A stretch of DNA of 64,000 bases from Chryseosolibacter indicum (lineage in GTDB: Bacteria > Bacteroidota > Bacteroidia > Cytophagales > Cyclobacteriaceae). The stretch is from positions 1-64,000 of the forward strand of contig NZ_JAHESD010000018.1 of assembly GCF_018598585.1 (NCBI RefSeq), written 5' to 3'. The notes beneath the pieces are model-generated. The model did not search any database and was not told the DNA's origin. It was given only the letters and a program-made list of their open reading frames with translations. Positions 44,005-53,459 of this stretch are shown one piece after another (position 1 is the first letter of the stretch; every line of letters starts with the position of its first letter). The translations under genes were made by a program, and so were the position numbers.

Positions 44005-45333
44005 CTATAATTCAATTTTTCCTTTGATTTTATCAAGGGCTATACTTGCAGCCAGATAGTCATACACTGCTTCAAGGTAATTTGATTGAGCCGTAGATAG
44101 AGCCAACTCAGCATCAGTTAATTCAAGCCTGGATGAAATGCCACTCTTGTATCTATATTGTATGATATTGTAACTGACTTTTGCCGTCTGTTGAACAATA
44201 GCTGTATTCTCGACCCTGAGTGACGATTCCCGGAGGTTGGCTATAGCCTGATGAACCTGAGCTGTAAGTTGCGCTTGTTTGTTTTGCACCAACAATTGTG
44301 ACTGATCTCTTTCAATTCTTGCCTGCTTTACCTTTGCCTGTGTACTAAATCCCGCAAATAGTGGCACTGACAATTGTAAACCGACATAAGATGACGAAGG
44401 ATAATGTGCGTTCGAGTATTCAAAATCATTCGTTTGACTTTGAATCTGATATTGAGCAACGAGCGAAAGCGTAGGCTTGCGAAGGGCAGAGGATACCTTA
44501 ATCTGTTGCCTTTCAATTTGTTCTTGGAGTTTTAGTAACTGCAATTCCGGATTGTTCAGCCGTACATCTTCAAGCACCTGCTGCTCACTTTCATTGGGTA
44601 TTGATGTAGGAACGGTAAGAGAATCGGTCAATGTAAAATCTGCTAATGAATCTACACCAATCAAAGCCTTGAGTTCCAGTTTAGCCGTCTCTGAAAGAAA
44701 GGAAAGCTTAACAAGATCAGGTTCAAGATTCTTTACAGATGTATAGGCTCTCAAAGTGTCTACCCGCAACCCTTTTCCCTGTATAAACAGCGACCGTGAA
44801 TCTTGCAGTACGCGTTTGTTCCGGTTGATGCTTTCCTGTTGCAGACGGATTCTTTCCTGCAATACAAGAATCTGGAGATAACGGGTTTTAATTTGTGACA
44901 GTATGTCTAACTGCTTTGCTTTTGCTGCAACCACTTTATGCTGCAGTTGAATCTGCGCTTCATGAAGGGCAGGAAAAGCCATGGGATTAAAGAGGGGCTG
45001 AACAGCTGAAACGTAAGTGCTTAGCTGATCTTTTCCTCCAAATCTTCCGTACGGTATTTTTCCACCTTCTGCATTTGTGCCAAATCCAAAGAAAGCGGGA
45101 AGATCAAAATAATGATTAGCAAGCGCATTAGCAGAGACAGAAGGAAGTAAAAAACTTCGCGCTATGGTGCGTTGTTGCTGCGCTCTTTCTATTTCGAGCT
45201 GACTTGCTTTTAACTCAGGGTTATTTGAAGAAGCCAGTGTCAATGCATCAGCCAGCGACAAATTTTGACCTTGTGTGTTATTGCTTAATAAAAATGCAAG
45301 TACAGCCAGGATCAGATATGTTCTAGAGTTCAT
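44005..45333 (-). CDS. TolC-family outer-membrane efflux protein
   Basis: 442 residues, signal peptide ending near NTQGQ (about 22). The two internally repeated helical hairpins of the TolC family are seen: LTLASSNNPELKASQLEIERAQ in the first half and LNNPELQLLKLQEQIERQQIKV in the second, plus YKSGISSRLELTDAELALSTAQSNYL near the end. It forms the trimeric outer-membrane channel of the pump. Last gene of the adaptor / RND / TolC operon, 9 bp after the RND gene. Confidence 0.92.
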   Translation of the reverse strand: MNSRTYLILAVLAFLLSNNTQGQNLSLADALTLASSNNPELKASQLEIERAQQQRTIARSFLLPSVSANALANHYFDLPAFFGFGTNAEGGKIPYGRFGGKDQLSTYVSAVQPLFNPMAFPALHEAQIQLQHKVVAAKAKQLDILSQIKTRYLQILVLQERIRLQQESINRNKRVLQDSRSLFIQGKGLRVDTLRAYTSVKNLEPDLVKLSFLSETAKLELKALIGVDSLADFTLTDSLTVPTSIPNESEQQVLEDVRLNNPELQLLKLQEQIERQQIKVSSALRKPTLSLVAQYQIQSQTNDFEYSNAHYPSSSYVGLQLSVPLFAGFSTQAKVKQARIERDQSQLLVQNKQAQLTAQVHQAIANLRESSLRVENTAIVQQTAKVSYNIIQYRYKSGISSRLELTDAELALSTAQSNYLEAVYDYLAASIALDKIKGKIEL

Positions 45334-45342
45334 GGTTATTTC

Positions 45343-48300
45343 TTAAACGGTAATGGGTTGTGTTTTCGAGAACTCATTTTCCTGCACATCCTTATGAACA
45401 TAAGCACGTGAGAAGTAAGAGTATACTGAAGGTATGACATACAAAGTGAGTAGACCTGCAAAGAGGAGCCCACCAACTACAGCAATACCCAAAGAAGTTC
45501 TGCTTCCTGAAGACGTGCCAAGTGATAGTGCAATTGGTAGTGTACCAAAGATCATGGCTAAAGTAGTCATGAGGATAGGACGGAAGCGGGAGCTTGCTGC
45601 TGACAATACAGCATCTTTTACATTAAGGCCCTCTTCTTTTCTTTGGTTTGCAAATTCCACTATCAGAATACCATTCTTGGTAATGAGGCCAATCAGCATG
45701 ATAATACCAATCTGACTGAAGACGTTAATTGATTGTTCAGTAATCCACAAGCTAAGAACTGCACCCGTTAACGCCATAGGAACAGTTAATAAGATAATAA
45801 ATGGATCGATGAGACTTTCAAACTGCGCTGCGAGTACAAGATAAATTAACACAATAGCGAATATGAATGCGAAGATCAGGCTTGAGCTACTTTCTGCGTA
45901 GTCGCGGCTTTGTCCTCCCAATGCTGTAGTAAATCCAGCAGGCAATGTGCGCTTTGCTATTTCATCCATTTCTTTTATGGCTTCACCAAGACTAACACCT
46001 GCAGAGGGTGTTGCTGAGATGGTTACACTATAAGATTGGTTGTAGCGGTATATGGCAGGAGGACTAACACTTTCTTTCATTGATACCAGGTTATCTAATG
46101 ACACCATTTCACCAGTTTGTGATTTAAGGAAAAGAGAATGGAGATTCGCTGGCGCCGAACGCTCTTCTCTCTCTAACTGACCAATCACCTCATATTGCCT
46201 GTCGTTGTAGATAAAGTATCCATATCGTCTTCCACTAAGCGCAAGTTGTAACGTACGTCCAATTTCCTGCGTAGAGATTCCGAGCTGCGCAGCTCGTTGA
46301 CGGTCTATGTTTATACTTATTTCGGGCCTGTTGATTTTAAAATCAGGATCCTGAAAACTTAGTTTTTTACTTTGATAAACCTCATTCATTATCTTCGGAG
46401 TGATGTTTACCAGGCTTTGCAGATCGGGAGCTTGTATGATGTATTGAAGAGGTTGTGAGCTTGAGAAGCCCCCAATTGTTGGGATTTGAATAGGAATGAT
46501 GATAACGTTCCTGAATCTCCCTGATGCAGCTACAAGTTTTTCGTAAACCTGTTGTTGCGTCATCCCACTCTTCCTTTCTTTAGGGTCTTTTAAAAAGATC
46601 CACTGAAAGCCTCCATTCACTGGTTGTACGAGAGTTCCTGATGATGCTGCTACTGCGGCGTAAGTACGATTTTCATTAAGATCAGGAATAGAATCTGATA
46701 CAAAGTTATTAATCTCTTTCATGGTTTGCTCCATGCTTTCGTAGGAGGTTCCCTCTGGTGCGATAACAGCAAGACCAATCATCGATCTGTCTTCAAGCGG
46801 TGCGAGCTCTGATGGTAACTTAGGCAGGAGAAACCACGCAATGGCAAATGAAAGTACCAGTAAAACAAAGCCCAGCCACCTCACCTTAAAGAATGCATTC
46901 AATGAGCGCTCATAGGCATGGTTGAGTCTTTCAAACCAAGGCTCTGTTTTTCGATACAACCAACCCTGCGATGCATTCGCTTTTAAAAGATAGGCGCTCA
47001 TCATAGGGGAAAGGGTTAAAGCAACGAAGGCTGAGATTAGCACAGAACCTGCTACTACAATTGCAAATTCTTTAAACAGCTTACCGGTTATTCCGCCAAG
47101 GAATAGAATAGGAAGAAACACGGCAGCAAGCGTCACCGTAGTAGATATTACAGCGAAGTAAATTTCGTCGGAGCCTTTTCTTGCGGCTTCTATCGGCTTC
47201 ATTCCCTTTTCAATTTTACTGTAGATATTTTCAAGAACTACAATAGCATCATCCACTACCAGACCTATGGCAAGCACCAATGCCAGTAATGTGAGCACGT
47301 TAATTGAGAAGTCAGCCAGGTACATAATAAAGAAGGCTGAGATAATAGAGACGGGAATAGCTACCAATGGAATGATTGTACTACGCCAGTCGCGAAGGAA
47401 AATGAAAATGATTAGCGCAACCAATACGAAAGCGAGAATCAAAGTCTCTTCCACTTCTGTTAGTGAGTTCCGAACAGGCACAGTAAAATCTTTTCCCAAA
47501 GCAATGGTATATTCTTTTGGTGCTGATTTAACAATTTCCTCAAAGCGTTTCTTGAACTCATCAACAATAGCAAGTGAGTTGGCACCCCGTTGAGGTGAGA
47601 CACCCGTACCTACTCCATAGGCGGCTGTTTTACCTTCGCCAATAATCATTGCAGTTCTTTCATTCTGTGATGACATCACCGCTGTACCAATATCTTTAAA
47701 TCTAACAATGGCACCATCTTTCTGCACAATGATCATGTTATTGAAGTCGTCTTCCGTTACAAGTCTTCCCTGCGTGCGTAAGGTAACTTCTGTGTTTTCG
47801 CCTTCAATTCTTCCGCTTGGAAGGTCTACATTTTCTCTTTGTAATGCGGCCTGTACATCAGCAGGAGTAAGGCCAAGCGCAGCGAGTCTAAGCGGGTCCA
47901 TGCGTAGTCTCATGGCGCGCTTGCGTCCTGCATAGGTATCTACCAGACGAACACCAGGAATAGATTGTAGCTTTTCTTTTATATTGATGTTTACAAAATC
48001 AGTAACATCTTCCAGGCTTTTGGTATTACTTTGAACAGTGAGGAAAACCAGAAAATCTGCAGGCCCTGCCTTTTCAACAATAGTAGGTTCTATGTCGGAA
48101 GGAAGTTGCTGACGTGATTTTGAAACCTTATCACGAACATCATTAGCCGCAGCTTCCAGGTCTGTATCAAGGTTAAACTCTACTGTAATAATACTTACCT
48201 GCTCGCGCGATACAGACGAAAGGGCACGGATACCATTTGCTTCTGCGATTGCCTCTTCGAGTGGTTTAGTAACCTGCGATGCGATGATATCGGCGCTCGC

Positions 48301-48462
48301 ACCGGGGTACACCGTGGTTACCATAACAATAGGAGAATCAGTTACCGGATATTCTCTTGTTCCAAGAAATGTATAACCAACTATTCCAAAGAGAATCAGT
48401 AGTACTGACATTACGCCAGCTAACACCGGTCTCGATATACTTATTTGCGATATTGCACTCAT
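45343..48462 (-). CDS. RND-family efflux permease (HAE1/AcrB-like)
   Basis: 1039 residues, two halves of six membrane helices with two large periplasmic loops. Helix 4 contains the proton-relay pair in LVVDDAIVVLENI, and the first helix leads into SVLLILFGIVGYTFLGTREYP. The N-terminal ISRPVLAGVMSVLL and the QRTAQLGIS-like porter motifs (here QRAAQLGIS) are family-typical. It exports drugs, detergents or lipids using proton motive force; no metal-RND (CusA) signature Met triplet was seen. Middle gene of the ArsR-controlled operon. Confidence 0.95.
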   Translation of the reverse strand: MSAISQISISRPVLAGVMSVLLILFGIVGYTFLGTREYPVTDSPIVMVTTVYPGASADIIASQVTKPLEEAIAEANGIRALSSVSREQVSIITVEFNLDTDLEAAANDVRDKVSKSRQQLPSDIEPTIVEKAGPADFLVFLTVQSNTKSLEDVTDFVNINIKEKLQSIPGVRLVDTYAGRKRAMRLRMDPLRLAALGLTPADVQAALQRENVDLPSGRIEGENTEVTLRTQGRLVTEDDFNNMIIVQKDGAIVRFKDIGTAVMSSQNERTAMIIGEGKTAAYGVGTGVSPQRGANSLAIVDEFKKRFEEIVKSAPKEYTIALGKDFTVPVRNSLTEVEETLILAFVLVALIIFIFLRDWRSTIIPLVAIPVSIISAFFIMYLADFSINVLTLLALVLAIGLVVDDAIVVLENIYSKIEKGMKPIEAARKGSDEIYFAVISTTVTLAAVFLPILFLGGITGKLFKEFAIVVAGSVLISAFVALTLSPMMSAYLLKANASQGWLYRKTEPWFERLNHAYERSLNAFFKVRWLGFVLLVLSFAIAWFLLPKLPSELAPLEDRSMIGLAVIAPEGTSYESMEQTMKEINNFVSDSIPDLNENRTYAAVAASSGTLVQPVNGGFQWIFLKDPKERKSGMTQQQVYEKLVAASGRFRNVIIIPIQIPTIGGFSSSQPLQYIIQAPDLQSLVNITPKIMNEVYQSKKLSFQDPDFKINRPEISINIDRQRAAQLGISTQEIGRTLQLALSGRRYGYFIYNDRQYEVIGQLEREERSAPANLHSLFLKSQTGEMVSLDNLVSMKESVSPPAIYRYNQSYSVTISATPSAGVSLGEAIKEMDEIAKRTLPAGFTTALGGQSRDYAESSSSLIFAFIFAIVLIYLVLAAQFESLIDPFIILLTVPMALTGAVLSLWITEQSINVFSQIGIIMLIGLITKNGILIVEFANQRKEEGLNVKDAVLSAASSRFRPILMTTLAMIFGTLPIALSLGTSSGSRTSLGIAVVGGLLFAGLLTLYVIPSVYSYFSRAYVHKDVQENEFSKTQPITV

Positions 48463-48490
48463 GCAAACTTTAAATTAATGCGTTTTATTT

Positions 48491-49570
48491 TTATTTGATG
48501 GCGAGAAGATTCACCTGTGTTCCAGGCGCAAGTCTTAAGAGGTTGCTTGTAATCACTGTATCTCCTGCAGTAAGACCTTTAACTATTTCTATAGAACCGG
48601 TACTACGCTGACCAATCTCAATTGGTTGTAACTGCGCTTTCTTATTTTTTGACACAAATACAACGTATCCGCCAGGAGAAGGAATTAGTGCATGTGAAGA
48701 AATAGCAAGTGCATTAGGAGATGTTTTTAAGGACAGCGTTATACGAGCACTTTGACCAGGAAGAAGTTTGCCTTCTGGATTAGGAGAAACTCCTCTCACC
48801 AGGAGACTTCTTGTATCGGTATCTAAGCTTGCCGCTTTTGCTGTGATCCTGGCTTTATAAACTTTTTCATCAGAGGGGGTAGTAAAGGATTGTTCACTTC
48901 CCACTGATACAGTATTTGAGTATTTTTCAGGGATTGAGAAGTCTACTTTTACAACACTGTTGTCTTCAATGTTAGCAAGTACTGTGTTAGTAGATACAAC
49001 AGCACCGGGATAGGTGTTAATGATTCCCACCTGCCCATCAAACGGTGCAACAATTCTTGTCTTATCAATGATGGTAAGTAGTTCCTGAATCTGAGCCTGA
49101 AGTACTTTTAAATTGGTAGAAGCTTCATCATAATCCTGTTGCGCAATTGCTTCTTTTTCAAGTAGATCCTTTAGTCTTCCTTCATTAAGCAACGCGAGTT
49201 TCTCTTGTTGTCTTAATTTCTCTAACTGGGCCAGTAAGTCTGAATTATCAAGTTGAAAAAGTAATGTGCCTTTCCTTACCTTACTTCCTTCTTTTACATT
49301 TACTTTGGTTACTTTTCTTGTTAACTCGCTCACGATACTTACTTGTTGATTTGCAAGAATTGATCCTGTTACAACAAGTTCGTCACTTACTACGCCGGGC
49401 TTTACTACCATTGCGTCTACGGGTATTCCTGTAAATGCAGGGGCCGATGTTTCTGTTGCAGGCATTTCTTCAGCTTTGATGGTACATGCAGCAACGCCAG
49501 CAACCAGTAGCGCATAGCCTGCTAAAATTTGCAGGTCAATAAATAGTCGATGTCTAAAAAATGAATTCAT
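48491..49570 (-). CDS. RND efflux periplasmic adaptor (membrane-fusion protein)
   Basis: 359 residues. N-terminal lipid or signal anchor (about 10-30, ending VAACTIK, so likely a lipoprotein with Cys29). Lipoyl-like motif GSILANQQVSIVSELTRKVTKVNVKEGSKVRKG, coiled-coil hairpin about 110-155, second half of the lipoyl domain (IVAPFDGQVGIINTYPGAVV), then beta-barrel and membrane-proximal domains. It joins the RND pump to TolC. First gene of the operon; a 16-of-18 match to the ArsR operator lies about 115 bp upstream of its ATG. Confidence 0.92.
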   Translation of the reverse strand: MNSFFRHRLFIDLQILAGYALLVAGVAACTIKAEEMPATETSAPAFTGIPVDAMVVKPGVVSDELVVTGSILANQQVSIVSELTRKVTKVNVKEGSKVRKGTLLFQLDNSDLLAQLEKLRQQEKLALLNEGRLKDLLEKEAIAQQDYDEASTNLKVLQAQIQELLTIIDKTRIVAPFDGQVGIINTYPGAVVSTNTVLANIEDNSVVKVDFSIPEKYSNTVSVGSEQSFTTPSDEKVYKARITAKAASLDTDTRSLLVRGVSPNPEGKLLPGQSARITLSLKTSPNALAISSHALIPSPGGYVVFVSKNKKAQLQPIEIGQRSTGSIEIVKGLTAGDTVITSNLLRLAPGTQVNLLAIK

Positions 49571-49684
49571 AGGTTAATTGTGGTTTTTATTGAAGGCTTT
49601 TGTTATGTTATTTTTTTTGATTTGCTTGATTTTGTTGATCGGGGGTAACATTGGTGTCGATTCATTCATTCGCTTTATTTTATA

Positions 49685-49702
49685 TATTTAAATATTTCGA
49701 TA
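49685..49702. promoter_or_regulatory. ArsR operator upstream of the RND operon
   Basis: Matches the perfect palindrome TATCGAAATATTTCGATA found upstream of the arsR gene at 16 of 18 positions; the right half (AATATTTCGATA) is identical. It lies between the arsR gene and the adaptor gene, at the place where a repressor could block the pump promoter. Confidence 0.65.
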
Positions 49703-49718
49703 CATTTTGTTAAAAAAA

Positions 49719-49997
49719 TTAGTCTTTTTTAAGGCACTTTAGGAAGTCTATATATTCATCAAGAAGTTTATCGTTTAAAGTATATCGGACGTTCCTTCCT
49801 TGTTTCTCACTGATTACAATTTCAGTATCCGTTAACAATTTCATGTGGTGGCAGATTGAAGGCTGAGCGAGGTTTAGTACGTTGTCGATGTCACAACAAT
49901 AAAGCGGATCGCCTTTCTTCCTGATCTCCTGGATAATGATAAGACGATTGGGATCACCTAAAGCTTTTGATATCTTCTCAGCCTTCTTCGCGTTCAT
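49719..49997 (-). CDS. ArsR-family winged-helix repressor of the RND operon
   Basis: 92 residues, one winged-helix domain. The recognition helix region reads LAQPSICHHMKLLTDTEIV and the wing QGRNVRYTL. A Cys-Cys pair (C34-C35 in LYCCDID) and the Cys in SICHHM, with the two adjacent His, could sense metal, thiol or oxidant, but the classic ELCVC metal box is absent. It stands directly upstream of the pump operon, and the same palindrome flanks its own start and that of the adaptor, so autoregulation and pump control are inferred. Confidence 0.9.
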   Translation of the reverse strand: MNAKKAEKISKALGDPNRLIIIQEIRKKGDPLYCCDIDNVLNLAQPSICHHMKLLTDTEIVISEKQGRNVRYTLNDKLLDEYIDFLKCLKKD

Positions 49998-50022
49998 AAC
50001 AGATACGATTTAGTTATCTATT

Positions 50023-50040
50023 TATCGAAATATTTCGATA
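50023..50040. promoter_or_regulatory. ArsR operator upstream of the arsR gene
   Basis: TATCGAAATATTTCGATA is a perfect 18-bp palindrome located 26 bp upstream of the ArsR start codon, typical of a homodimeric winged-helix repressor site overlapping its own promoter. Confidence 0.72.
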
Positions 50041-50204
50041 TGTCTAAATACGCTCGATTTTTATAAAAGGTTCAGTTGCCTTGAAAAAAATTTAAATAAA
50101 TTAACCTATCAGATGTTAGTACCTCAATCTATCATCAAGGTCTGCCTCCCCTAGATGTTTATATAAGGAACTAGGAGTTTAAACAGATAAAACAATTGGC
50201 TATA

Positions 50205-50239
50205 AATAAAGAAGGGCTGTCCTTGTAAGAACAGCCCTT
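50205..50239 (-). terminator. Intrinsic terminator after the GH57 gene
   Basis: AAGGGCTGT / ACAGCCCTT 9-bp stem with a 10-base loop (50212-50239), followed on the minus strand by CTTTATTTATAG. It is 24 bp after the GH57 stop. Confidence 0.85.
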
Positions 50240-50263
50240 GGCTTATTTTGGAGATAAAGTAAA

Positions 50264-51532
50264 TTATGCTGTTAATCCTTCAAGCAAGGACTTGGCCTTT
50301 TTCTTTCTTGCTTTTACAGGCTTCAGTAGGCTCTTTCTTAGATCTAATTTTACAGAAAAATCCGTCAAAGCATTCATATAATTTATAAACGCCTCGTAAG
50401 GAGAAGGATAAGGACTAAAGTAATTATGTATTGTTCCGTCAGTTCCTTTTTTTGTCGACATATAATAGAAATGATCACTGGTTTGTAACAATCTCCATTG
50501 CTTTAATGTCTCTGCATCGTTTAATGCTTTAACAGAAGAGTCAAGCTTTACGAGCGTTTCAAAAGCATCACGTTGAAGGTCATTGCCTACCCAAGCTGAT
50601 AGATCTCTTTCATTATCAGCCCATGACACAAAATGAGGGCAATCTAAAACGGCTTGAGGTTTTATGGTGTCTACAGCTTCAGTAGGAGTGAGCATCTTAA
50701 AAGTGCTGTCAGAAGCTATACCCGACAACATGTTCTCAAGGAATTGGAAAATGCCACTTTCCTTTTTGTGATGCTCGCCAAATGTTTCGTAGTCCATGGC
50801 AACATTAACAACCCTTTCATGGGTTGGAATATCTTTAAGCCATGTTATATATTGATCCGCTGTAAGACCACTATAGTGCGAAAAGCGGAAGGCAATGTCA
50901 TCACTTAAAATAAAGTTACGTAACAAAATGCTTAAACCTTCCTCTGTCGGGTGTTGATAAACCTGGTTAGGGCTCTTATCATTACTAAGAACTCTCGCAA
51001 CACCATCTGTGAAAACACCTTTAAAGCCCAACAGAGCCGCACGTCTGCCAACATCATCGCTGTAAATCAACTCAGTGTTTCTGAATACGGTTGGCCTTTT
51101 GCCAAAATGTTTCTCGATGAGCTCCGTATGCTTGAGTGTCTGAATTTCGAATTCATGTCCAGGAATAAGTGTTGCCAAAGAGTGGTAATAAGTTTCTCCG
51201 AGAAATTCAACCGATCCTGTTTCGGCAAGGTCTTTAAAGCTTTCAAGGACCTCAGGAGCAAACGCCTCAAACTGATCCAGTGTAACACCTGAAATCGAAA
51301 AAGCTATCTTGATGCCAGGGTATTTCTTAATGAGCTTAAGCAGAAGTTGGTTGGTTGGAAGGTAGCATGATGCTGCAACACGCTCCAATATCTGTTGGTT
51401 TTGTTGATCATCAAAAAGACCAGAATCCGTACCTATGTCAAATAGCCTAACAGTACGAAGTCTACGAGGCTGATGAACTTGAAAATAGAATACTAGATTT
51501 CTGCTGCGATCACTATTGTTCAATAAGCTCAT
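50264..51532 (-). CDS. Glycoside hydrolase family 57 protein
   Basis: 422 residues. Conserved GH57 regions appear in order: FQVHQPRRLR (region 1), EFLGETYYHS (region 2), FRNTELIYSDD (region 3 position, with E as candidate nucleophile) and VAMDYETFGEHH (region 4, with D as candidate acid/base). A helical C-terminal part completes it. GH57 enzymes include alpha-amylases, 4-alpha-glucanotransferases and branching enzymes. The adjacent glycosyltransferase (20-bp overlap) makes an alpha-glucan (glycogen or maltodextrin) synthesis or turnover unit likely. Cytosolic. Confidence 0.9.
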   Translation of the reverse strand: MSLLNNSDRSRNLVFYFQVHQPRRLRTVRLFDIGTDSGLFDDQQNQQILERVAASCYLPTNQLLLKLIKKYPGIKIAFSISGVTLDQFEAFAPEVLESFKDLAETGSVEFLGETYYHSLATLIPGHEFEIQTLKHTELIEKHFGKRPTVFRNTELIYSDDVGRRAALLGFKGVFTDGVARVLSNDKSPNQVYQHPTEEGLSILLRNFILSDDIAFRFSHYSGLTADQYITWLKDIPTHERVVNVAMDYETFGEHHKKESGIFQFLENMLSGIASDSTFKMLTPTEAVDTIKPQAVLDCPHFVSWADNERDLSAWVGNDLQRDAFETLVKLDSSVKALNDAETLKQWRLLQTSDHFYYMSTKKGTDGTIHNYFSPYPSPYEAFINYMNALTDFSVKLDLRKSLLKPVKARKKKAKSLLEGLTA

Positions 51533-53084
51533 GATATAGGTTATTAAGTTTTTTAGCGGCGTTATCCCAGGTAATCCCTTTTATATGCTTTTTACTGTTT
51601 TTCTTTAGTGTTTTATGCAGGCTCTTATACTTTAATACGCTACAAATAGACTCAGCTAATTCATTGGTATTCCAGAAATCTACCGTTATTGCATGCGGCA
51701 TAACTTCGGCTACGCCAGACTGCTTTGAAATTATAACAGGTACCCCAGCCTGAATAGCTTCTAATGGAGCAATACCAAAAGGCTCGGATACTGAAGGCAT
51801 AACATAAAGATTTGACATCTTCCATACCTTCTGAATATCATTACCTTTTAGAAAACCAGTAAAGTGAAAATGCGATGACATCTTCAGCTGCGCCACGCGT
51901 TGAATCATTGCAGGAAGCAGATCTCCTGAACCAGCCACGATAAAACGTGCGTCTGGAATTTCCTTTAGAACCTTTCTTGCGGCTTCTACAAAATAAAGTG
52001 GACCTTTCTGATGTGTTACCCTTCCGAGAAAAGTAACTACCGGAGCTTTTCTTAAAGGAGACTTAAACTCAACTTTTTGTTTTTTCTGTGGAATAATTCC
52101 GTTGTGAACTACGCAAACCTTTTGTTCAGCGATGTTATATTTATTAACTGCAATTCTTTTAGTCCATTCACTTACAGTTACAACACGGTCGGCTTTTTGC
52201 ATACCCCGTTGTTCAATTGCATGTACTCTGGTATCTACGTTATCGCCAGTGCGATCAAATTCTGTTGCATGAACATGTACTACCAGTGGCTTACCGCTTA
52301 CCTCTTTTGCCGCAATGCCTGCCGGGTATGTCATCCAATCATGGGCATGAATTACATCGAAAGAAAACCGTCTTGCTATTTCTTCTGCTACCTGTGCATA
52401 GCGTTCAACTTCGAGTAATAGGTTGGCACCATAAGAACCTGAAAATGTATAAGTAACTTCTTTTACAGAATCCGATTCTTCAATTGCATTATCACTATTA
52501 ATGTGTTCTTGTGGTTGTGTTTCTTGTGCTTCAGTTTGATCGGCAGAAGTTGTAAGTTGTGATGCCTTACTTGCCAATTCTGATGACGTATTAGATTCTG
52601 TATTGGATTCAATTGGGCTATTATTTTTTCTATCACCGAATGAATAATTCCAATGGTTAACTTCACTAGAGTGCTGTTCGAAGTCAGGAGCGCGATAAGC
52701 TGATAATCCAGAAGGAATTTCTATGTATGTAAAATTATCTTCTTCTTTTACTGAAATTATGTCTCCAGTATTTGTTGTATAGATAGTGGAGGGTTTAACG
52801 TCCTGTTTTCTTGAATCTGAAGGAATTGTATTAACGGCTGATTTGTTTTCCTTCTTTGAGTCAATATTAATATCAGGAGAATTTAACTTAATAGTTTTAT
52901 AAGGAATAGCGCTTGCATTAATCAAGCTCGTTTTTACCGTTGGTTCATCACCATGTAGTTTAGGTACCACGAAAAGAACATCTACATCCTCTTTCCCAAG
53001 TGAATGAGTAAGGCCATAGCAGGCTGTTCCAAGACCACCGGAAATGTGGGGAGGGAACTCCCACCCAAACATCAATACTTTCAT
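51513..53084 (-). CDS. GT4/GT5-type glycosyltransferase (glycogen/alpha-glucan synthase-like)
   Basis: 523 residues. N-terminal glycogen-synthase-like segment (LMFGWEFPPHISGGLGTACYGL, with the K/G loop that binds ADP- or UDP-glucose) and DVIHAHDWMTYPAG at about 243-256. The C-terminal GT-B domain has FLGRVTHQKGPLYFVEAA and MPSVSEPFGIAPLEAIQAGVPVI with the E-x7-E nucleotide-sugar motif. Two low-complexity polar inserts (about 72-100 and 150-208) lengthen the N-terminal domain. Overlaps the GH57 start by 20 bp, so the two are translationally coupled. Confidence 0.88.
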   Translation of the reverse strand: MKVLMFGWEFPPHISGGLGTACYGLTHSLGKEDVDVLFVVPKLHGDEPTVKTSLINASAIPYKTIKLNSPDINIDSKKENKSAVNTIPSDSRKQDVKPSTIYTTNTGDIISVKEEDNFTYIEIPSGLSAYRAPDFEQHSSEVNHWNYSFGDRKNNSPIESNTESNTSSELASKASQLTTSADQTEAQETQPQEHINSDNAIEESDSVKEVTYTFSGSYGANLLLEVERYAQVAEEIARRFSFDVIHAHDWMTYPAGIAAKEVSGKPLVVHVHATEFDRTGDNVDTRVHAIEQRGMQKADRVVTVSEWTKRIAVNKYNIAEQKVCVVHNGIIPQKKQKVEFKSPLRKAPVVTFLGRVTHQKGPLYFVEAARKVLKEIPDARFIVAGSGDLLPAMIQRVAQLKMSSHFHFTGFLKGNDIQKVWKMSNLYVMPSVSEPFGIAPLEAIQAGVPVIISKQSGVAEVMPHAITVDFWNTNELAESICSVLKYKSLHKTLKKNSKKHIKGITWDNAAKKLNNLYHELIEQ

Positions 53085-53459
53085 GCAACGTATAGGTTAT
53101 TCAAGATTATCAGGTTCAGTTGTTAAAGTTTCTGTTTCTTTAGCCTGCTTTACTTCCAAAGCTGATCAAATGACAACCGCAACAGTTAAAAAGTCATGCC
53201 TGTATTGAAGAATATCAATATTTAGATAGCAAGAATAAGATTATCGGATTACTATTCCCTTAAAAAGTATACACAATCGTAATAGTAACCCGGTTAGAAG
53301 TAGCCCACGTCTAAAAAAGGTATAGCAAGAACATCGTATTGTAGAATCAAGTCTACAAACAGCCGCTTTAAATTGCACGAAGTAGAGTCAATAAAACTAG
53401 TTTCAAGTATTTTGGGAGTTCCGTTTTAATGTACCTAAGAAAGACGGAAAAGCTTAGAA
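53085..53459 (-). other. Intergenic gap without recognised feature
   Basis: 375 bp between the glycosyltransferase start and the NDH-2 stop, both on the minus strand. It must contain the promoter of the GT4/GH57 unit, but no exact -7 consensus was found; the best is TAATCTTG near 53110, one base off. No hairpin or gene was seen. Confidence 0.45.

Noticed and set aside
47267-47593. 108-residue plus-strand frame
   Set aside because: Antisense to the RND permease; no independent evidence.
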